Positions 16,785-25,607 are shown, counted from the first letter of the stretch. The stretch: 64,000 bases of DNA from RGIG9379 sp031553005 (GCA_031553005.1 JAVBMA010000007.1:1-64000); one strand, 5' to 3'. Notes: generated by a model not told the origin, from the sequence alone. A program made the numbers and translations.

Positions 16785-17570
16785 CTACGTAGGCCTATAT
16801 TTATCTACGATATTTGTAAGTTCAACAAATTCACTTACACTCAATTGCTCCGGCCTTTTGGTAAATATAGGCAATACAAAAGCGGGATTATCTTTACCTA
16901 AAATAGGTAGTAATGAGTTACGAAGCATTTTTCTCCGCTGATTAAAACCGGTCTTAACAACCTGAATAAAAAGCCGTTCATTACAATCCAGTTTCTCTAC
17001 TTTATTCCTACGCAGCCGGATAACTGCTGATTTTACTTTTGGAGGAGGTTCAAAAACATGTTCGTGGACAGTAAATAGATATTCTATATCATAAAATGCC
17101 TGCAACAAAACACTCAATATACCATACGCTTTCCGCCCGGGCGCCGAAGCAATCCGTTCAGCAACCTCTTTCTGTATCATCCCGACACAGCATGGTACAT
17201 TTTCCTTGTTTTCAAGGACTTTAAAAAATATCTGACTGGAAATATTATACGGAAAGTTGCCAATAACGCAAAAACGGTCATTACCATAAATCTGCTGTAA
17301 ATCCAACCGTAAGAAATCACCTCCAATAATGCGGTTATCTAACCGGGAAAAATTCTCTTTCAGGTAAGCAACAGACTCACGGTCAACTTCTACAACTTGT
17401 AAATCGATAAGGGGATTTTGTAACAGGAATTGTGTCAAGACACCCATACCCGGACCTACCTCCAGTACCTTTTCGGGTTCTGAAAGCTCTAAACTATCAA
17501 CAATGCTTCGGGCAATATTTTGGTCTTTCAAAAAGTGTTGCCCTAAAAATTTCTTGGGCGTAACTATCAT
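16785..17570 (-). CDS. rsmA: 16S rRNA A1518/A1519 dimethyltransferase RsmA (KsgA)
   Basis: Dimethylates two adenines in helix 45 of 16S rRNA late in 30S assembly. 261 residues, full length. KKFLGQHFLKD opens the protein, motif I is VLEVGPGMGVLTQ, the acidic motif II is VVEVDRE, and motif IV is GNFPYNISSQIFF (N-x-P-Y). FEPPPKVKSAVIRL and the C-terminal NQRRKMLRNSL region are family signatures. A consensus promoter lies 38-68 bases upstream on the minus strand. Confidence 0.96.
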   Translation of the reverse strand: MIVTPKKFLGQHFLKDQNIARSIVDSLELSEPEKVLEVGPGMGVLTQFLLQNPLIDLQVVEVDRESVAYLKENFSRLDNRIIGGDFLRLDLQQIYGNDRFCVIGNFPYNISSQIFFKVLENKENVPCCVGMIQKEVAERIASAPGRKAYGILSVLLQAFYDIEYLFTVHEHVFEPPPKVKSAVIRLRRNKVEKLDCNERLFIQVVKTGFNQRRKMLRNSLLPILGKDNPAFVLPIFTKRPEQLSVSEFVELTNIVDKYRPT

Positions 17571-17607
17571 ATTCCATGTTACTTTGGTGGTTAATGGATT
17601 TCGTCGG

Positions 17608-17638
17608 CAAAAATAGTTTTTTTAAGCATATATTGCAA
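17608..17638 (-). promoter_or_regulatory. Promoter of rsmA
   Basis: Minus strand TTG (17638-17636), 20-nt spacer, TATTTTTG (17615-17608). Predicted leader about 30 bases. Confidence 0.6.
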
Positions 17639-17704
17639 CTTATAGTAAACTTATTTGCATAAATAATCGAATTTACAAATAAAACCAGCTTTATCTCCTG
17701 GCAC

Positions 17705-17734
17705 TTTTCTATTAGAAAATAAATTGTACCTTTG
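17705..17734 (+). promoter_or_regulatory. Promoter of the GtrA-like gene
   Basis: TTTT (17705-17708), 18-nt spacer, TACCTTTG (17727-17734). It rules out an open-frame start at 17724 and supports the ATG at 17796. Confidence 0.55.
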
Positions 17735-17795
17735 GCTGTTTTTTATAAATTCGTTTTATATAAAGGGAATATTTCCCTCGTATTTTTCGGTTATT

Positions 17796-18287
17796 ATGCG
17801 GAAATTATTTATAAAAATAAGTGATAAAATATCCGGGTTGATAGATTTTTTTTATCCTCCTTTCAGTCCCTACATCTCATGTCAGGTCTTTCGTTACGCC
17901 GCATGCGGAGGTGCTACTGTCCTACTCGACTGGATATTGTATTTCCTTGTTTATAATTTCGTTTTGGACAAACAAATGCTGCATCTGAAATTTGTAACAT
18001 TAAGCCCGCATATAGCCTCCCTGATTATAATATTCCCAATCACGGTTTTAACCGGATTTTTACTTCAGAAATACGTTACGTTTACAGCATCTCTTCTTCG
18101 AGGGCACGTTCAGTTATTCCGTTATTTTTTAGTTGTAATCGCGAATCTGCTGATTAATTATATCGGATTAAAACTTTTGGTAGATGGTCTTCATTTCTAT
18201 CCCACCCCTTCAAAAATGATAATCACTGTTTTCACCGTGATTTTCAGCTACCTTTCGCAGAAAAAGTTCACGTTTAAGAACCTTTGA
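17796..18287 (+). CDS. GtrA-like flippase/membrane protein
   Basis: 163 residues from the ATG at 17796 (MRKLFIKISDKI). Four hydrophobic helices of the GtrA/PF04138 family are visible: YAACGGATVLLDWILYFLVY, IASLIIIFPITVLTGFLLQK, LFRYFLVVIANLLINYIGLK, and a last helix ending FSYLSQKKFTFKNL, the characteristic QKxFTF ending. GtrA proteins are thought to move lipid-linked sugars across the inner membrane, usually with a GT2 glycosyltransferase; none is adjacent here. Divergent from rsmA; followed by the tgt promoter. Confidence 0.85.
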   Translation: MRKLFIKISDKISGLIDFFYPPFSPYISCQVFRYAACGGATVLLDWILYFLVYNFVLDKQMLHLKFVTLSPHIASLIIIFPITVLTGFLLQKYVTFTASLLRGHVQLFRYFLVVIANLLINYIGLKLLVDGLHFYPTPSKMIITVFTVIFSYLSQKKFTFKNL

Positions 18288-18386
18288 ACCTTGACATTAA
18301 CAAGTTTTGCATAACACCAATCAATTAGGTAATCTTAATCCCACAAATCTTATAAAATCAAGGTTCAGACATTTTTCATTTTCAAA

Positions 18387-18418
18387 TTTGGGCAAATGAG
18401 AAAAAAAGTCGATTTTTG
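18387..18418 (+). promoter_or_regulatory. Promoter of tgt-lptF/G
   Basis: TTTG (18387-18390), 20-nt spacer, GATTTTTG (18411-18418), one mismatch to TAnnTTTG. Leader about 20 bases to the tgt ATG at 18445. Confidence 0.55.
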
Positions 18419-18444
18419 CATATTCTAAATTACAATTTTTCAGA

Positions 18445-19575
18445 ATGAAATTTGAATTGCAACATATAGACAAAAAAAGTAATGCCCGCGCAGGAAAAAT
18501 TACAACTGACCATGGAGAAATCGAAACTCCGATTTTCATGCCTGTCGGTACTTTAGGTTCTGTAAAAGGAGTTCATCAACACGAATTGAAAGACGATATC
18601 CAAGCTCAAATAATTCTGGGAAATACTTATCACCTCTATCTTCGCCCCGGTCTTGATATCCTTGAAAAAGCAGGCGGACTACATAAATTCAACGGTTGGA
18701 ACAAATCTATGCTGACTGACAGCGGAGGTTTTCAGGTTTTTTCTTTATCCGGCAATCGTAAACTCACCGAAGAAGGAGCTGTTTTTCGTTCCCATATAGA
18801 CGGTTCAAAGCATATTTTTACTCCCGAAAACGTGGTAGACACCCAACGCATTATAGGCGCAGATATCATCATGGCATTAGACGAATGTACGCCGGGAACA
18901 GCCGAATACAACTACGCAAAAAAATCGATGGAAATGACTCATCGCTGGTTGGAAAGGGGTATCAAACGTTTTGACGAAACAGAGCCTAAATACGGACATA
19001 ACCAAACCTTTTTTCCGATTGTGCAAGGATGTACTTTTAAAGATTTACGCCGTCAATCGGCAGAATTTATAGCTTCTCAAAACAGGGAAGGAAACGCCAT
19101 CGGCGGACTTGCCGTAGGAGAACCTGCAGAAGTTATGTATGAAATGATTGAAGTCGTAAATGAAATACTACCGCAAGACAAACCGCGTTATCTGATGGGA
19201 GTCGGTACACCTGTAAACATACTCGAAGCCATCGAACGAGGAGTAGACATGTTTGACTGTGTGATGCCCACCCGAAACGGCAGAAACGGAATGCTCTTTA
19301 CCCAAAACGGCATTATGAATATGCGGAACAAAAAATGGGCCGACGACTTTTCACCATTAGACCCGGACGGCACATCTTACGTTGACAAAGTATATTCCAA
19401 AGCCTATTTAAGGCATCTTTTCATTGCTCAGGAACTGCTTGCCATGCAAATTGCATCCATTCATAACTTGGCATTTTATCTGTGGCTTGTCCAACAAGCA
19501 AGAGAACATATTATTGCAGGGGATTTTTCTTCATGGAAACCCCAAATGGTAGAACGGTTAAATACTAGAATGTAA
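18445..19575 (+). CDS. tgt: Queuine/preQ1 tRNA-guanine transglycosylase
   Basis: Exchanges guanine 34 of GUN-anticodon tRNAs for preQ1 in queuosine synthesis. The 376-residue TIM barrel has MPVGTLGSVKG, GNTYHLYLRPG, LTDSGGFQVFS, IMALDECTPG (catalytic Asp region) and GGLAVGEP, and RNGRNGMLFTQNG. In the C-terminal zinc subdomain the usual C-x-C-x2-C is absent: the aligned stretch reads LDPDGTSYVDKVYSKAYLRHLF, with no cysteine. I believe this loss is shared by other Bacteroidota Tgt proteins. Likely co-transcribed with the permease gene 51 bases downstream. Confidence 0.95.
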   Translation: MKFELQHIDKKSNARAGKITTDHGEIETPIFMPVGTLGSVKGVHQHELKDDIQAQIILGNTYHLYLRPGLDILEKAGGLHKFNGWNKSMLTDSGGFQVFSLSGNRKLTEEGAVFRSHIDGSKHIFTPENVVDTQRIIGADIIMALDECTPGTAEYNYAKKSMEMTHRWLERGIKRFDETEPKYGHNQTFFPIVQGCTFKDLRRQSAEFIASQNREGNAIGGLAVGEPAEVMYEMIEVVNEILPQDKPRYLMGVGTPVNILEAIERGVDMFDCVMPTRNGRNGMLFTQNGIMNMRNKKWADDFSPLDPDGTSYVDKVYSKAYLRHLFIAQELLAMQIASIHNLAFYLWLVQQAREHIIAGDFSSWKPQMVERLNTRM

Positions 19576-19626
19576 ATCTCCCGGAAGAGAGCAAAAAATA
19601 AATCCCAATCACATTCAATTTTTGTA

Positions 19627-20775
19627 ATGACAGGAACAATTCAAAAAATAAAAAACTTTTTTTCAAGTTTGTCTCTTAATAAAATTGGGGATTATTTGCG
19701 TCTGAAACGCATTGATTATTATATCATAACAAAGTTTCTCGGAACCTTTTTTCTTGCAATAGCCCTAATTATCAGTATTGCTGTTGTTTTTGACGTATCC
19801 GAAAAAATCGACGACTTTATGGAACACAACGCGCCTTTTAGTGCGATTGTATTTGACTATTACCTGAACTTCATTCCTTATTTCGCCAACCTATTTAGCC
19901 CCTTATTTACCTTTATTGCGGTAATTTTCTTCACATCAAAAATGGCTGAGAATTCGGAAATCATTGCTATTTTTTCCAGCGGAATCAGTTTTCACCGGTT
20001 AGTTCGCCCGTATATGATATCGGCAGGAATCATTGCCGTTATGACTTTCGCCCTAAGCGGATATATTATCCCTCAGGCAAATGAAAAACGGTTGAATTTT
20101 CAGGAAGTATATGTAAAATCCAAGCGGGTAAGCGATGTTGCCAAAGTACAAATGGAAGTTTCCCCCGGAAAAATCCTTTACATCGACTATTTCGACAAAA
20201 ATACAAACCGTGCCTACCGTGTTTCCCTTGAAAAATTTGAAGGAAAAACACTTGTTTCAAGAATGACCGCAGAAACCCTAAGTTGGGACTCCGCTTATCA
20301 ATGGACAGCAAAAAAATACATGATTCGGGATTTTGACGGCATGTATGAAAAGTTAACCACCGGAGCTGTAATTGATACTATTATCCCGGTCGAACCAAGC
20401 GAATTTTTCATATATAGCGGAATGTATGAACAAATGGGCAACAATGAATTGAAAGCATATATCGACAAGCAGAAAAACAGAGGCATAGGAAATATCAAAG
20501 AATTTGAAATAGAATATGAAAAACGATTTGCATTCCCTTTCGCAGCATTCATACTAACAATAATAGGAGTCTCGCTTTCATCGAAAAAAATAAAAGGTGG
20601 AATGGGACTTAACCTTGGATTAGGACTACTTATAAGTTTTTCATATATAATGTTTTACACCGTATCGTCTACTTTTGCCATCAGCGGAGCCCTATCTCCA
20701 CTCATGGCTGTATGGTTGCCGAATATTATTTATGCCATAATTGCAACCTATTTATATAGAAGAGCGCCTAAATAA
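19627..20775 (+). CDS. LptF/LptG family lipopolysaccharide export permease
   Basis: Inner-membrane permease of the LptB2FG ABC transporter that extracts LPS toward the periplasmic bridge (YjgP/YjgQ family). 382 residues: an N-terminal cytoplasmic helix, transmembrane helices around 35-60, 75-100 and 115-135, a beta-rich periplasmic domain (about 140-270, beta-jellyroll), then three C-terminal helices (FAFPFAAFILTIIGVSLSS, GLGLLISFSYIMFY, LMAVWLPNIIYAIIATYLY). IDYYIITKFLGTF at the start is typical. Cannot be resolved to LptF or LptG from one copy. Confidence 0.9.
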   Translation: MTGTIQKIKNFFSSLSLNKIGDYLRLKRIDYYIITKFLGTFFLAIALIISIAVVFDVSEKIDDFMEHNAPFSAIVFDYYLNFIPYFANLFSPLFTFIAVIFFTSKMAENSEIIAIFSSGISFHRLVRPYMISAGIIAVMTFALSGYIIPQANEKRLNFQEVYVKSKRVSDVAKVQMEVSPGKILYIDYFDKNTNRAYRVSLEKFEGKTLVSRMTAETLSWDSAYQWTAKKYMIRDFDGMYEKLTTGAVIDTIIPVEPSEFFIYSGMYEQMGNNELKAYIDKQKNRGIGNIKEFEIEYEKRFAFPFAAFILTIIGVSLSSKKIKGGMGLNLGLGLLISFSYIMFYTVSSTFAISGALSPLMAVWLPNIIYAIIATYLYRRAPK

Positions 20776-20940
20776 TAACCATTCACAAGTTGTGTCTTCC
20801 TTCAAAAAAACAATTAAAACAGGTGGATAACATCCTGATTCGTTTTTTTAGATGAAGATTTAACATTTTATATCATTTTAGTAATCAGACGTTTGAAATA
20901 TTACAAAAGATTTAGGTGATTATTTTACACAATTATATAT

Positions 20941-20948
20941 TACCTTTG
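20941..20948 (+). promoter_or_regulatory. -7 box of the carboxyltransferase operon
   Basis: TACCTTTG, a full TAnnTTTG match followed by CG. The -33 element is weak. The predicted start near 20955 excludes an open-frame start at 20959 for the gene and supports ATG 21028. Confidence 0.5.
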
Positions 20949-21027
20949 CGTCCGGTATTTGAGAAACGTAGAATCAATTTTCATTAACCCTAAATTAAAT
21001 TCTATTTATTTAGAAAAAGATTCAATT

Positions 21028-22572
21028 ATGTCATTAAGAAACAACATTTTAGCATTACGCAACAAGAGAACAATTGTTGAAAAAGGCGGAGGTGACGAAG
21101 CTATTGAAAAACAAGTTGCAATGGGAAAACTCCCTGCTCGCGAGCGTATCATCGCCCTTCTTGACGAGGGTTCATTCAGTGAATTCGACTTATTCGTAAA
21201 ACATGATGTACATGACTTCGATATGGCATCCAAAGAACTTCATGGTGACGGTGTAATTACCGGAACCGGAACAATCTTCGGAGAACCTGTTTGCATTTAT
21301 GCACAAGACTTTACTGTACAAGGAGGTTCCTTAGGTTTAATGCACGCCCGTAAAATAACCAAAATTATGGACCATGCGTTGAAGATGAAAGTTCCTTGCA
21401 TCGGAATCAACGACTCAGGTGGTGCACGTATTCAGGAAGGAGTATCTGCCCTTGCCGGTTACGGTGAAATTTTCTACCGCAACACAATGGCATCAGGCGT
21501 TATTCCGCAAATATCGGTAATCTTAGGACCTTGTGCCGGAGGTGCTGTATACTCTCCAGCCCTGACCGACTTCGTATTTGTGGTTGAAAACATTTCAAAA
21601 ATGTTTATCACCGGACCAAATGTGATTGAAACCGTATTGGGAGAAAAAATCTCTCAAGAAGACCTTGGTGGTGCACGCGTACATGCCGAAATTACAGGTA
21701 ACGCACACTTTTACTCTTTAAGCGAAAAAGAATGTTTTGACCAAATAAAAACATTGATTTCATATATTCCTCGGAATAACACTGAAAAACCGAAGAGAAT
21801 CGAAGCTGCAAAGCCTACTTTTAACGGTAAAATCGAAGATATAATCCCTGCAAATCCAAAACAACCTTACGACGTAAGAGACGTTATCAAAGCGCTTACA
21901 GACAAATCCGAATTCTTTGAAGTTCAGGAATTATTTGCCCGTAATATCGTAATCGGATTCGGACGTATCAACGGACAATCTGTCGGATTTGTTGCTAACC
22001 AACCTTTATACCTTGCTGGTGTATTGGATTGCGACAGCTCAGACAAAGCCGCCCGCTTTATCCGTTTCTGCGACGCATTCAACATTCCGATTGTTACTTT
22101 GGAAGATATGCCGGGATATTTACCGGGTGTAGACCAAGAACATGCCGGAGTAATCCGTCACGGTGCGAAGATGCTTTACGCATACTCGGAAGCTACTGTT
22201 CCTAAAATCACTGTTATCCTGAGAAAAGCATACGGTGGTGGCTACATCGCGATGAACTCACGTCACTTAGGCGCTGATTTCGTATTTGCATGGCCAAGTG
22301 CTGAAATCGCAGTAATGGGGCCAGAAGGCGCTGCCAACATTATTTTCCGCAAGGAAATTATGAACGCTCCCGACCAGGATGCTATGCGTCAGGAAAAAGT
22401 AAAAGAATATCTGGAAAAATTTGCAAACCCATTTGTTGCTGCTTCTAAAGGATTTATCGATTCTGTAATCGAACCGGAAGAAACAAGAACATTGCTGATT
22501 AGAGCATTGGAACTTGCAAGCGACAAAACAGAATACAGACCTTCTAAAAAACATGGAATTCCTCCATTTTGA
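21028..22572 (+). CDS. Acyl-CoA carboxylase carboxyltransferase (propionyl-/methylmalonyl-CoA type)
   Basis: 514 residues from ATG 21028 (MSLRNNILALRNKR). Carboxyltransferase beta-subunit fold in two crotonase-like halves: N-half with GQDFTVQGGSLG-like (YAQDFTVQGGSLGLMHARKI), GINDSGGARIQEGV and GPCAGGAVYSPALTDF; C-half with EDMPGYLPGVDQEHAGVIRHGAKMLYAY-type motifs and AYGGGYIAMNSRHLGADF, ending EYRPSKKHGIPPF. It transfers carboxyl between biotin and propionyl/methylmalonyl-CoA. The biotin carrier gene follows 83 bases later, but no biotin carboxylase and no membrane decarboxylase (MmdB) gene is adjacent. It could therefore serve either propionyl-CoA carboxylase or the Na+-pumping decarboxylase with subunits elsewhere. 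Confidence 0.9.
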   Translation: MSLRNNILALRNKRTIVEKGGGDEAIEKQVAMGKLPARERIIALLDEGSFSEFDLFVKHDVHDFDMASKELHGDGVITGTGTIFGEPVCIYAQDFTVQGGSLGLMHARKITKIMDHALKMKVPCIGINDSGGARIQEGVSALAGYGEIFYRNTMASGVIPQISVILGPCAGGAVYSPALTDFVFVVENISKMFITGPNVIETVLGEKISQEDLGGARVHAEITGNAHFYSLSEKECFDQIKTLISYIPRNNTEKPKRIEAAKPTFNGKIEDIIPANPKQPYDVRDVIKALTDKSEFFEVQELFARNIVIGFGRINGQSVGFVANQPLYLAGVLDCDSSDKAARFIRFCDAFNIPIVTLEDMPGYLPGVDQEHAGVIRHGAKMLYAYSEATVPKITVILRKAYGGGYIAMNSRHLGADFVFAWPSAEIAVMGPEGAANIIFRKEIMNAPDQDAMRQEKVKEYLEKFANPFVAASKGFIDSVIEPEETRTLLIRALELASDKTEYRPSKKHGIPPF

Positions 22573-22655
22573 TAATTGAACTTAAGGTTTAAAATTTGAG
22601 AGCTATAACCTCTCTGTTTTGAACAGTAATTTATTCATTTAAAAACATTCAAATT

Positions 22656-22982
22656 ATGTCAGAAGAAAAAGAGGAATTTGTAGATTTTGCAGTCACTGCA
22701 AGAAAATACAAAACACTGTTGACAACAAAATATAAAAACCGTAAACCTTTCGAACCGGTTAATCCGAGCGAAGTATACTCAATTATACCCGGAACGGTTA
22801 TCAAGTTTTTTGTCAAAGAAGGTGATTTTGTTAAAGAAGGAGAACCTATTCTCATTCTAGAAGCAATGAAAATGGAAAATATCATCCGCATGCCTTACAA
22901 CGGAATTATTAAAAGAATTCATGTTGCTGAAGGAGTACGTATTCCTAAAAACTCATTGATGCTGGAACTCGAAGAAAAGTAA
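22656..22982 (+). CDS. Biotin carboxyl carrier protein (acyl-CoA carboxylase/decarboxylase gamma type)
   Basis: 108 residues. The biotinyl domain fills the C-terminal 70 residues: PGTVIKFFVKEGDFVKEGEPILILEAMKMEN, with K72 as the biotinylated lysine, and the closing hairpin NGIIKRIHVAEGVRI. The N-terminal 35 residues are charged (EEKEEFVDF) and may dock to the carboxyltransferase encoded upstream. No Pro/Ala linker of the Klebsiella type. A clear terminator follows the gene, so the transcript holds only these two genes. Confidence 0.9.
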   Translation: MSEEKEEFVDFAVTARKYKTLLTTKYKNRKPFEPVNPSEVYSIIPGTVIKFFVKEGDFVKEGEPILILEAMKMENIIRMPYNGIIKRIHVAEGVRIPKNSLMLELEEK

Positions 22983-23000
22983 TTTTGATACTTACTTAAT

Positions 23001-23036
23001 AAAAAAGCCGGTGAAAGTTATTTCATCGGCTTTTTT
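23001..23036 (+). terminator. Terminator after the biotin carrier gene
   Basis: Hairpin AAAAAAGCCGGTGAAA / TTTCATCGGCTTTTTT, 16 bp with one G-U, 4-nt loop, ending in T6. Confidence 0.85.
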
Positions 23037-23053
23037 ATTATATGTTTATTCAA

Positions 23054-23268
23054 TACTGACCGACTAATTTTTCTATGTATTCATAACTCCGATAGAAGTT
23101 CAATTTTGACAACTCCGTGCAAACGAAGTGCAGCTGGGGGTATTAAAATCTCTCTCCTACGGAGACTTTGCTTAATTTTCAAAATCCACCTCCTACTTTA
23201 TTCTAAAACTCTCAATTACCCATGAAATATAGACTTTTGTCTGAAATATTTATTTTTCTCGGTCAGTA
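23054..23268. repeat. Possible miniature element with 10-bp terminal inverted repeats
   Basis: TACTGACCGA (23054-23063) and TCGGTCAGTA (23259-23268) are exact complements bounding 215 bases. Near-matching outer words (TTTATTCAA / TTTATTGAA) lie close but not adjacent, so a target duplication is not proven. Within the 482-base gene-free gap 22983-23464 I otherwise see only two terminators and no open frame of note. Confidence 0.35.
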
Positions 23269-23369
23269 GTGATGATATTTATTGAAAGTAAAAAACAGTT
23301 GATGAAATAGTTTAAAATGCATTTCTATGTCTTTTAACAAAAATATCTAATGGAAAAAGAAGAAGATTC

Positions 23370-23415
23370 TAAGCAAAATAAAAACGGTTTCAATCATTGC
23401 TAATTGAAACCGTTT
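23370..23415 (-). terminator. Terminator of the aspartokinase gene
   Basis: Hairpin AAACGGTTTCAAT / ATTGAAACCGTTT (13 bp, 8-nt loop) followed on the minus strand by TTATTTTG. It lies about 50 bases beyond the stop codon. Confidence 0.75.
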
Positions 23416-23464
23416 CCCTATATTACCTCTGGTTGGTTTTAGCAACCATTTTAATCATTAATTA

Positions 23465-24844
23465 TTAGATACACAAAGCATTATTCAACGCCACAATTGC
23501 ATTTGCATAACCATCCCTGTTTATTACAAACTGCATATTTACCTGACGAAGAGACTGTGCAAAACACTCAATATTGATATTATTGTCGCAAAGGGCTTTA
23601 GCTGCCTTATACAAGAATCCCGGATGTGCAATGTTAGTTCCCATGCAACATACAAGAGCTACTTGTTTTACAGTAACTAAGTAGAAAGTCTCTTTCAATT
23701 CGGCAATCAACTCCTGAGCTTTAGCATTATCCCAAATTACCATAGTAATACTATTCGCATTTGTTGATTTCAAAATGTAGCTGATATCATGCTTCTTGAA
23801 AACCTGCATTACCTGAAGGTCATATCCAACCTCTCCAACCATCATAGGGTCATGAATTTCAACAGCAAGAACTTTATCGGTTCCCGAAACGATTTCAATC
23901 CTTGATTTTGGAGATACATAATCTTTAGAAATCAATGTTCCCGGATGTTCCGGTTCGAATGTATTCTTGATTCGGATATTAATTCCTGCCAATTCCAACG
24001 GTTTAGATGCTTTAGGATGAATAGCTTCCATTCCGATATCGGCCAACTGGTCTGCTACCATAAAGTTTGTAAACCCAACCGGAATCGATTTATCCATTCC
24101 TACCAATTTCGGGTCGGCAGAAGATAAATGGAACTCTTTATGGATAACAGCTTCATTTGCTTTCACATCAACAGCTATTTTGGAAAAAGTAACCTCAGAA
24201 TATCCACGATCAAAAGCACGCATAATACCTTCTGTCCCTTTAGTATATCCGGTTGCAACACAAAGTGTTTTAGAAAAATCAATATCCTCAAATGCCTTGT
24301 GGATACGTTCGTCAATGGTCAATGACTCCGAATCGTCAAAACCGCAAAGGTCAACAAAAGTGGCATTTATCCCATTATTGTTTATAATATTTACTGAATT
24401 AAATGCCGAATGAGCCTCACCGATAGATGCTAAAATCTCCCGAGCCGCCAGATAAAGGTTTTTCTTATTTACATAACCCGTTGCCACTACACTATTCATA
24501 GAACGCAGGTAATTCTTGGCTTTCTCTATACGCTCGGTAATAAAATCATCAGCTTCCTTCTGATTTAATTTTATATCTTCAAAAGTTTTGTTTAAAGCAA
24601 TCAGTTTAACACGCAATTCATCCAAAGCTGCGATATAGTTCTCATTATTCAAAAACTTAACATAAATACCCGCTTCACCTGTTTTCTTATGCTCCAACAA
24701 CCAGTTAGTTACATTATTATATGCTGAAACCACAAAAATACGGTTATACATATCTGCTGCAGTCCTCTTTCCGATTATAATATTATTAAGGCAATCTTTG
24801 AATTGAGACATTGAAGTCCCGCCAATTTTCTCTACTGTAAGCAT
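23465..24844 (-). CDS. Aspartate kinase
   Basis: Phosphorylates aspartate, first step to lysine, threonine, methionine and diaminopimelate. 459 residues: amino-acid-kinase domain from VEKIGGTSMS (K6) through VATGYTKGTEG, and two C-terminal ACT domains (EIVSGTDKVLAVEIHDP; VTVKQVALVCCMGTNIAHPGF). The KIGGTSMS start, instead of KFGGTSVG, is like the aspartokinases that accompany ectoine genes; no ectoine genes are here. The kinase N-lobe has a helical insert (EDIKLNQKEADDFITERIEKAK). Single gene with promoter and terminator of its own. No fused homoserine dehydrogenase. Confidence 0.9.
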   Translation of the reverse strand: MLTVEKIGGTSMSQFKDCLNNIIIGKRTAADMYNRIFVVSAYNNVTNWLLEHKKTGEAGIYVKFLNNENYIAALDELRVKLIALNKTFEDIKLNQKEADDFITERIEKAKNYLRSMNSVVATGYVNKKNLYLAAREILASIGEAHSAFNSVNIINNNGINATFVDLCGFDDSESLTIDERIHKAFEDIDFSKTLCVATGYTKGTEGIMRAFDRGYSEVTFSKIAVDVKANEAVIHKEFHLSSADPKLVGMDKSIPVGFTNFMVADQLADIGMEAIHPKASKPLELAGINIRIKNTFEPEHPGTLISKDYVSPKSRIEIVSGTDKVLAVEIHDPMMVGEVGYDLQVMQVFKKHDISYILKSTNANSITMVIWDNAKAQELIAELKETFYLVTVKQVALVCCMGTNIAHPGFLYKAAKALCDNNINIECFAQSLRQVNMQFVINRDGYANAIVALNNALCI

Positions 24845-24888
24845 TTTCTTTATGTTTGTTTTATATTATGTTATGATGAAAATGTACG

Positions 24889-24919
24889 CAAAGGTAGTGG
24901 TTTTAATTGAATTTTGAAA
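24889..24919 (-). promoter_or_regulatory. Promoter of aspartokinase
   Basis: Minus strand TTTC (24919-24916), 19-nt spacer, TACCTTTG (24896-24889); leader about 38 bases. Confidence 0.55.
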
Positions 24920-24947
24920 GTAAAAACAATAACCGGATATCAAATAC

Positions 24948-25607
24948 TCAGGACACAAATATTTTTTTCATATCTATTTCCAATCCGTTCAAAACCTGTG
25001 AAGTCACCCTATCTCCAAGCCTGAAAACCGTACCATTATCAAATTTCCTATTTTCAGTCAAATGGAAAACCTTTATTGAACTTGACTCGGGGAAAACAAC
25101 CCAATACTCACGCACTCCCGCTTCTTCATAAGCATCAAACTTATCCGTAAGGTCATATTTGGCAGTAGAAGGCGATTGAATTTCCACAACCAAATCGGGA
25201 GCCCCTAAACAGCCACGCTCATCTAATCTGGACAAATCACAAACAACACAAACATCAGGCTGCACAACCGTATAAATCTTTTCGTTGGCAGTCTCTCCAC
25301 TTTTAGGCAGCCGCACATCGAATGGAGCATGATATACCTCGCATTTACCTTTTTTCTTTTCAATGTGTGCTTCTATTTTACATAAAATCTTAGAAGATAT
25401 TCTAGCGTGAGTCCTCGAAACCGCAGGCGACATCAATTTAACGATACCATTGATTATTTCACGCGTTTTGTCATCCAGCCAAGTGAGATAATCAGCGTAT
25501 GAATAACGGTTAAAATTAGAGCCATAAGCAATTGCAGGTTCTTCTACTTTGTCAGGTTCTCTTTCCTTTTCCGTGTACGTTTTTCGTTTTTTTTTGTCGG
25601 TAGTCAT
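24948..25607 (-). CDS. Uma2 family endonuclease-like protein (DUF820)
   Basis: 219 residues. The PD-(D/E)XK-like Uma2 fold is recognised from YADYLTWLDD...EIINGIVKLM, the strand VVQPDVCVVCDLSRLD, then GAPDLVVEIQSPSTAKYDLTDKFDAYEEAGVREYWVVFPE. The acidic D, E-x-Q and downstream K/R spacing match the nuclease core. The N-terminal 30 residues are basic and Lys/Glu-rich. Members are expanded in cyanobacteria and scattered in Bacteroidota; the biological role is not established, and a mobile or defence link is only a possibility. A -7 box (TATATTTG) lies on the minus strand at 25676-25669. Confidence 0.8.
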   Translation of the reverse strand: MTTDKKKRKTYTEKEREPDKVEEPAIAYGSNFNRYSYADYLTWLDDKTREIINGIVKLMSPAVSRTHARISSKILCKIEAHIEKKKGKCEVYHAPFDVRLPKSGETANEKIYTVVQPDVCVVCDLSRLDERGCLGAPDLVVEIQSPSTAKYDLTDKFDAYEEAGVREYWVVFPESSSIKVFHLTENRKFDNGTVFRLGDRVTSQVLNGLEIDMKKIFVS

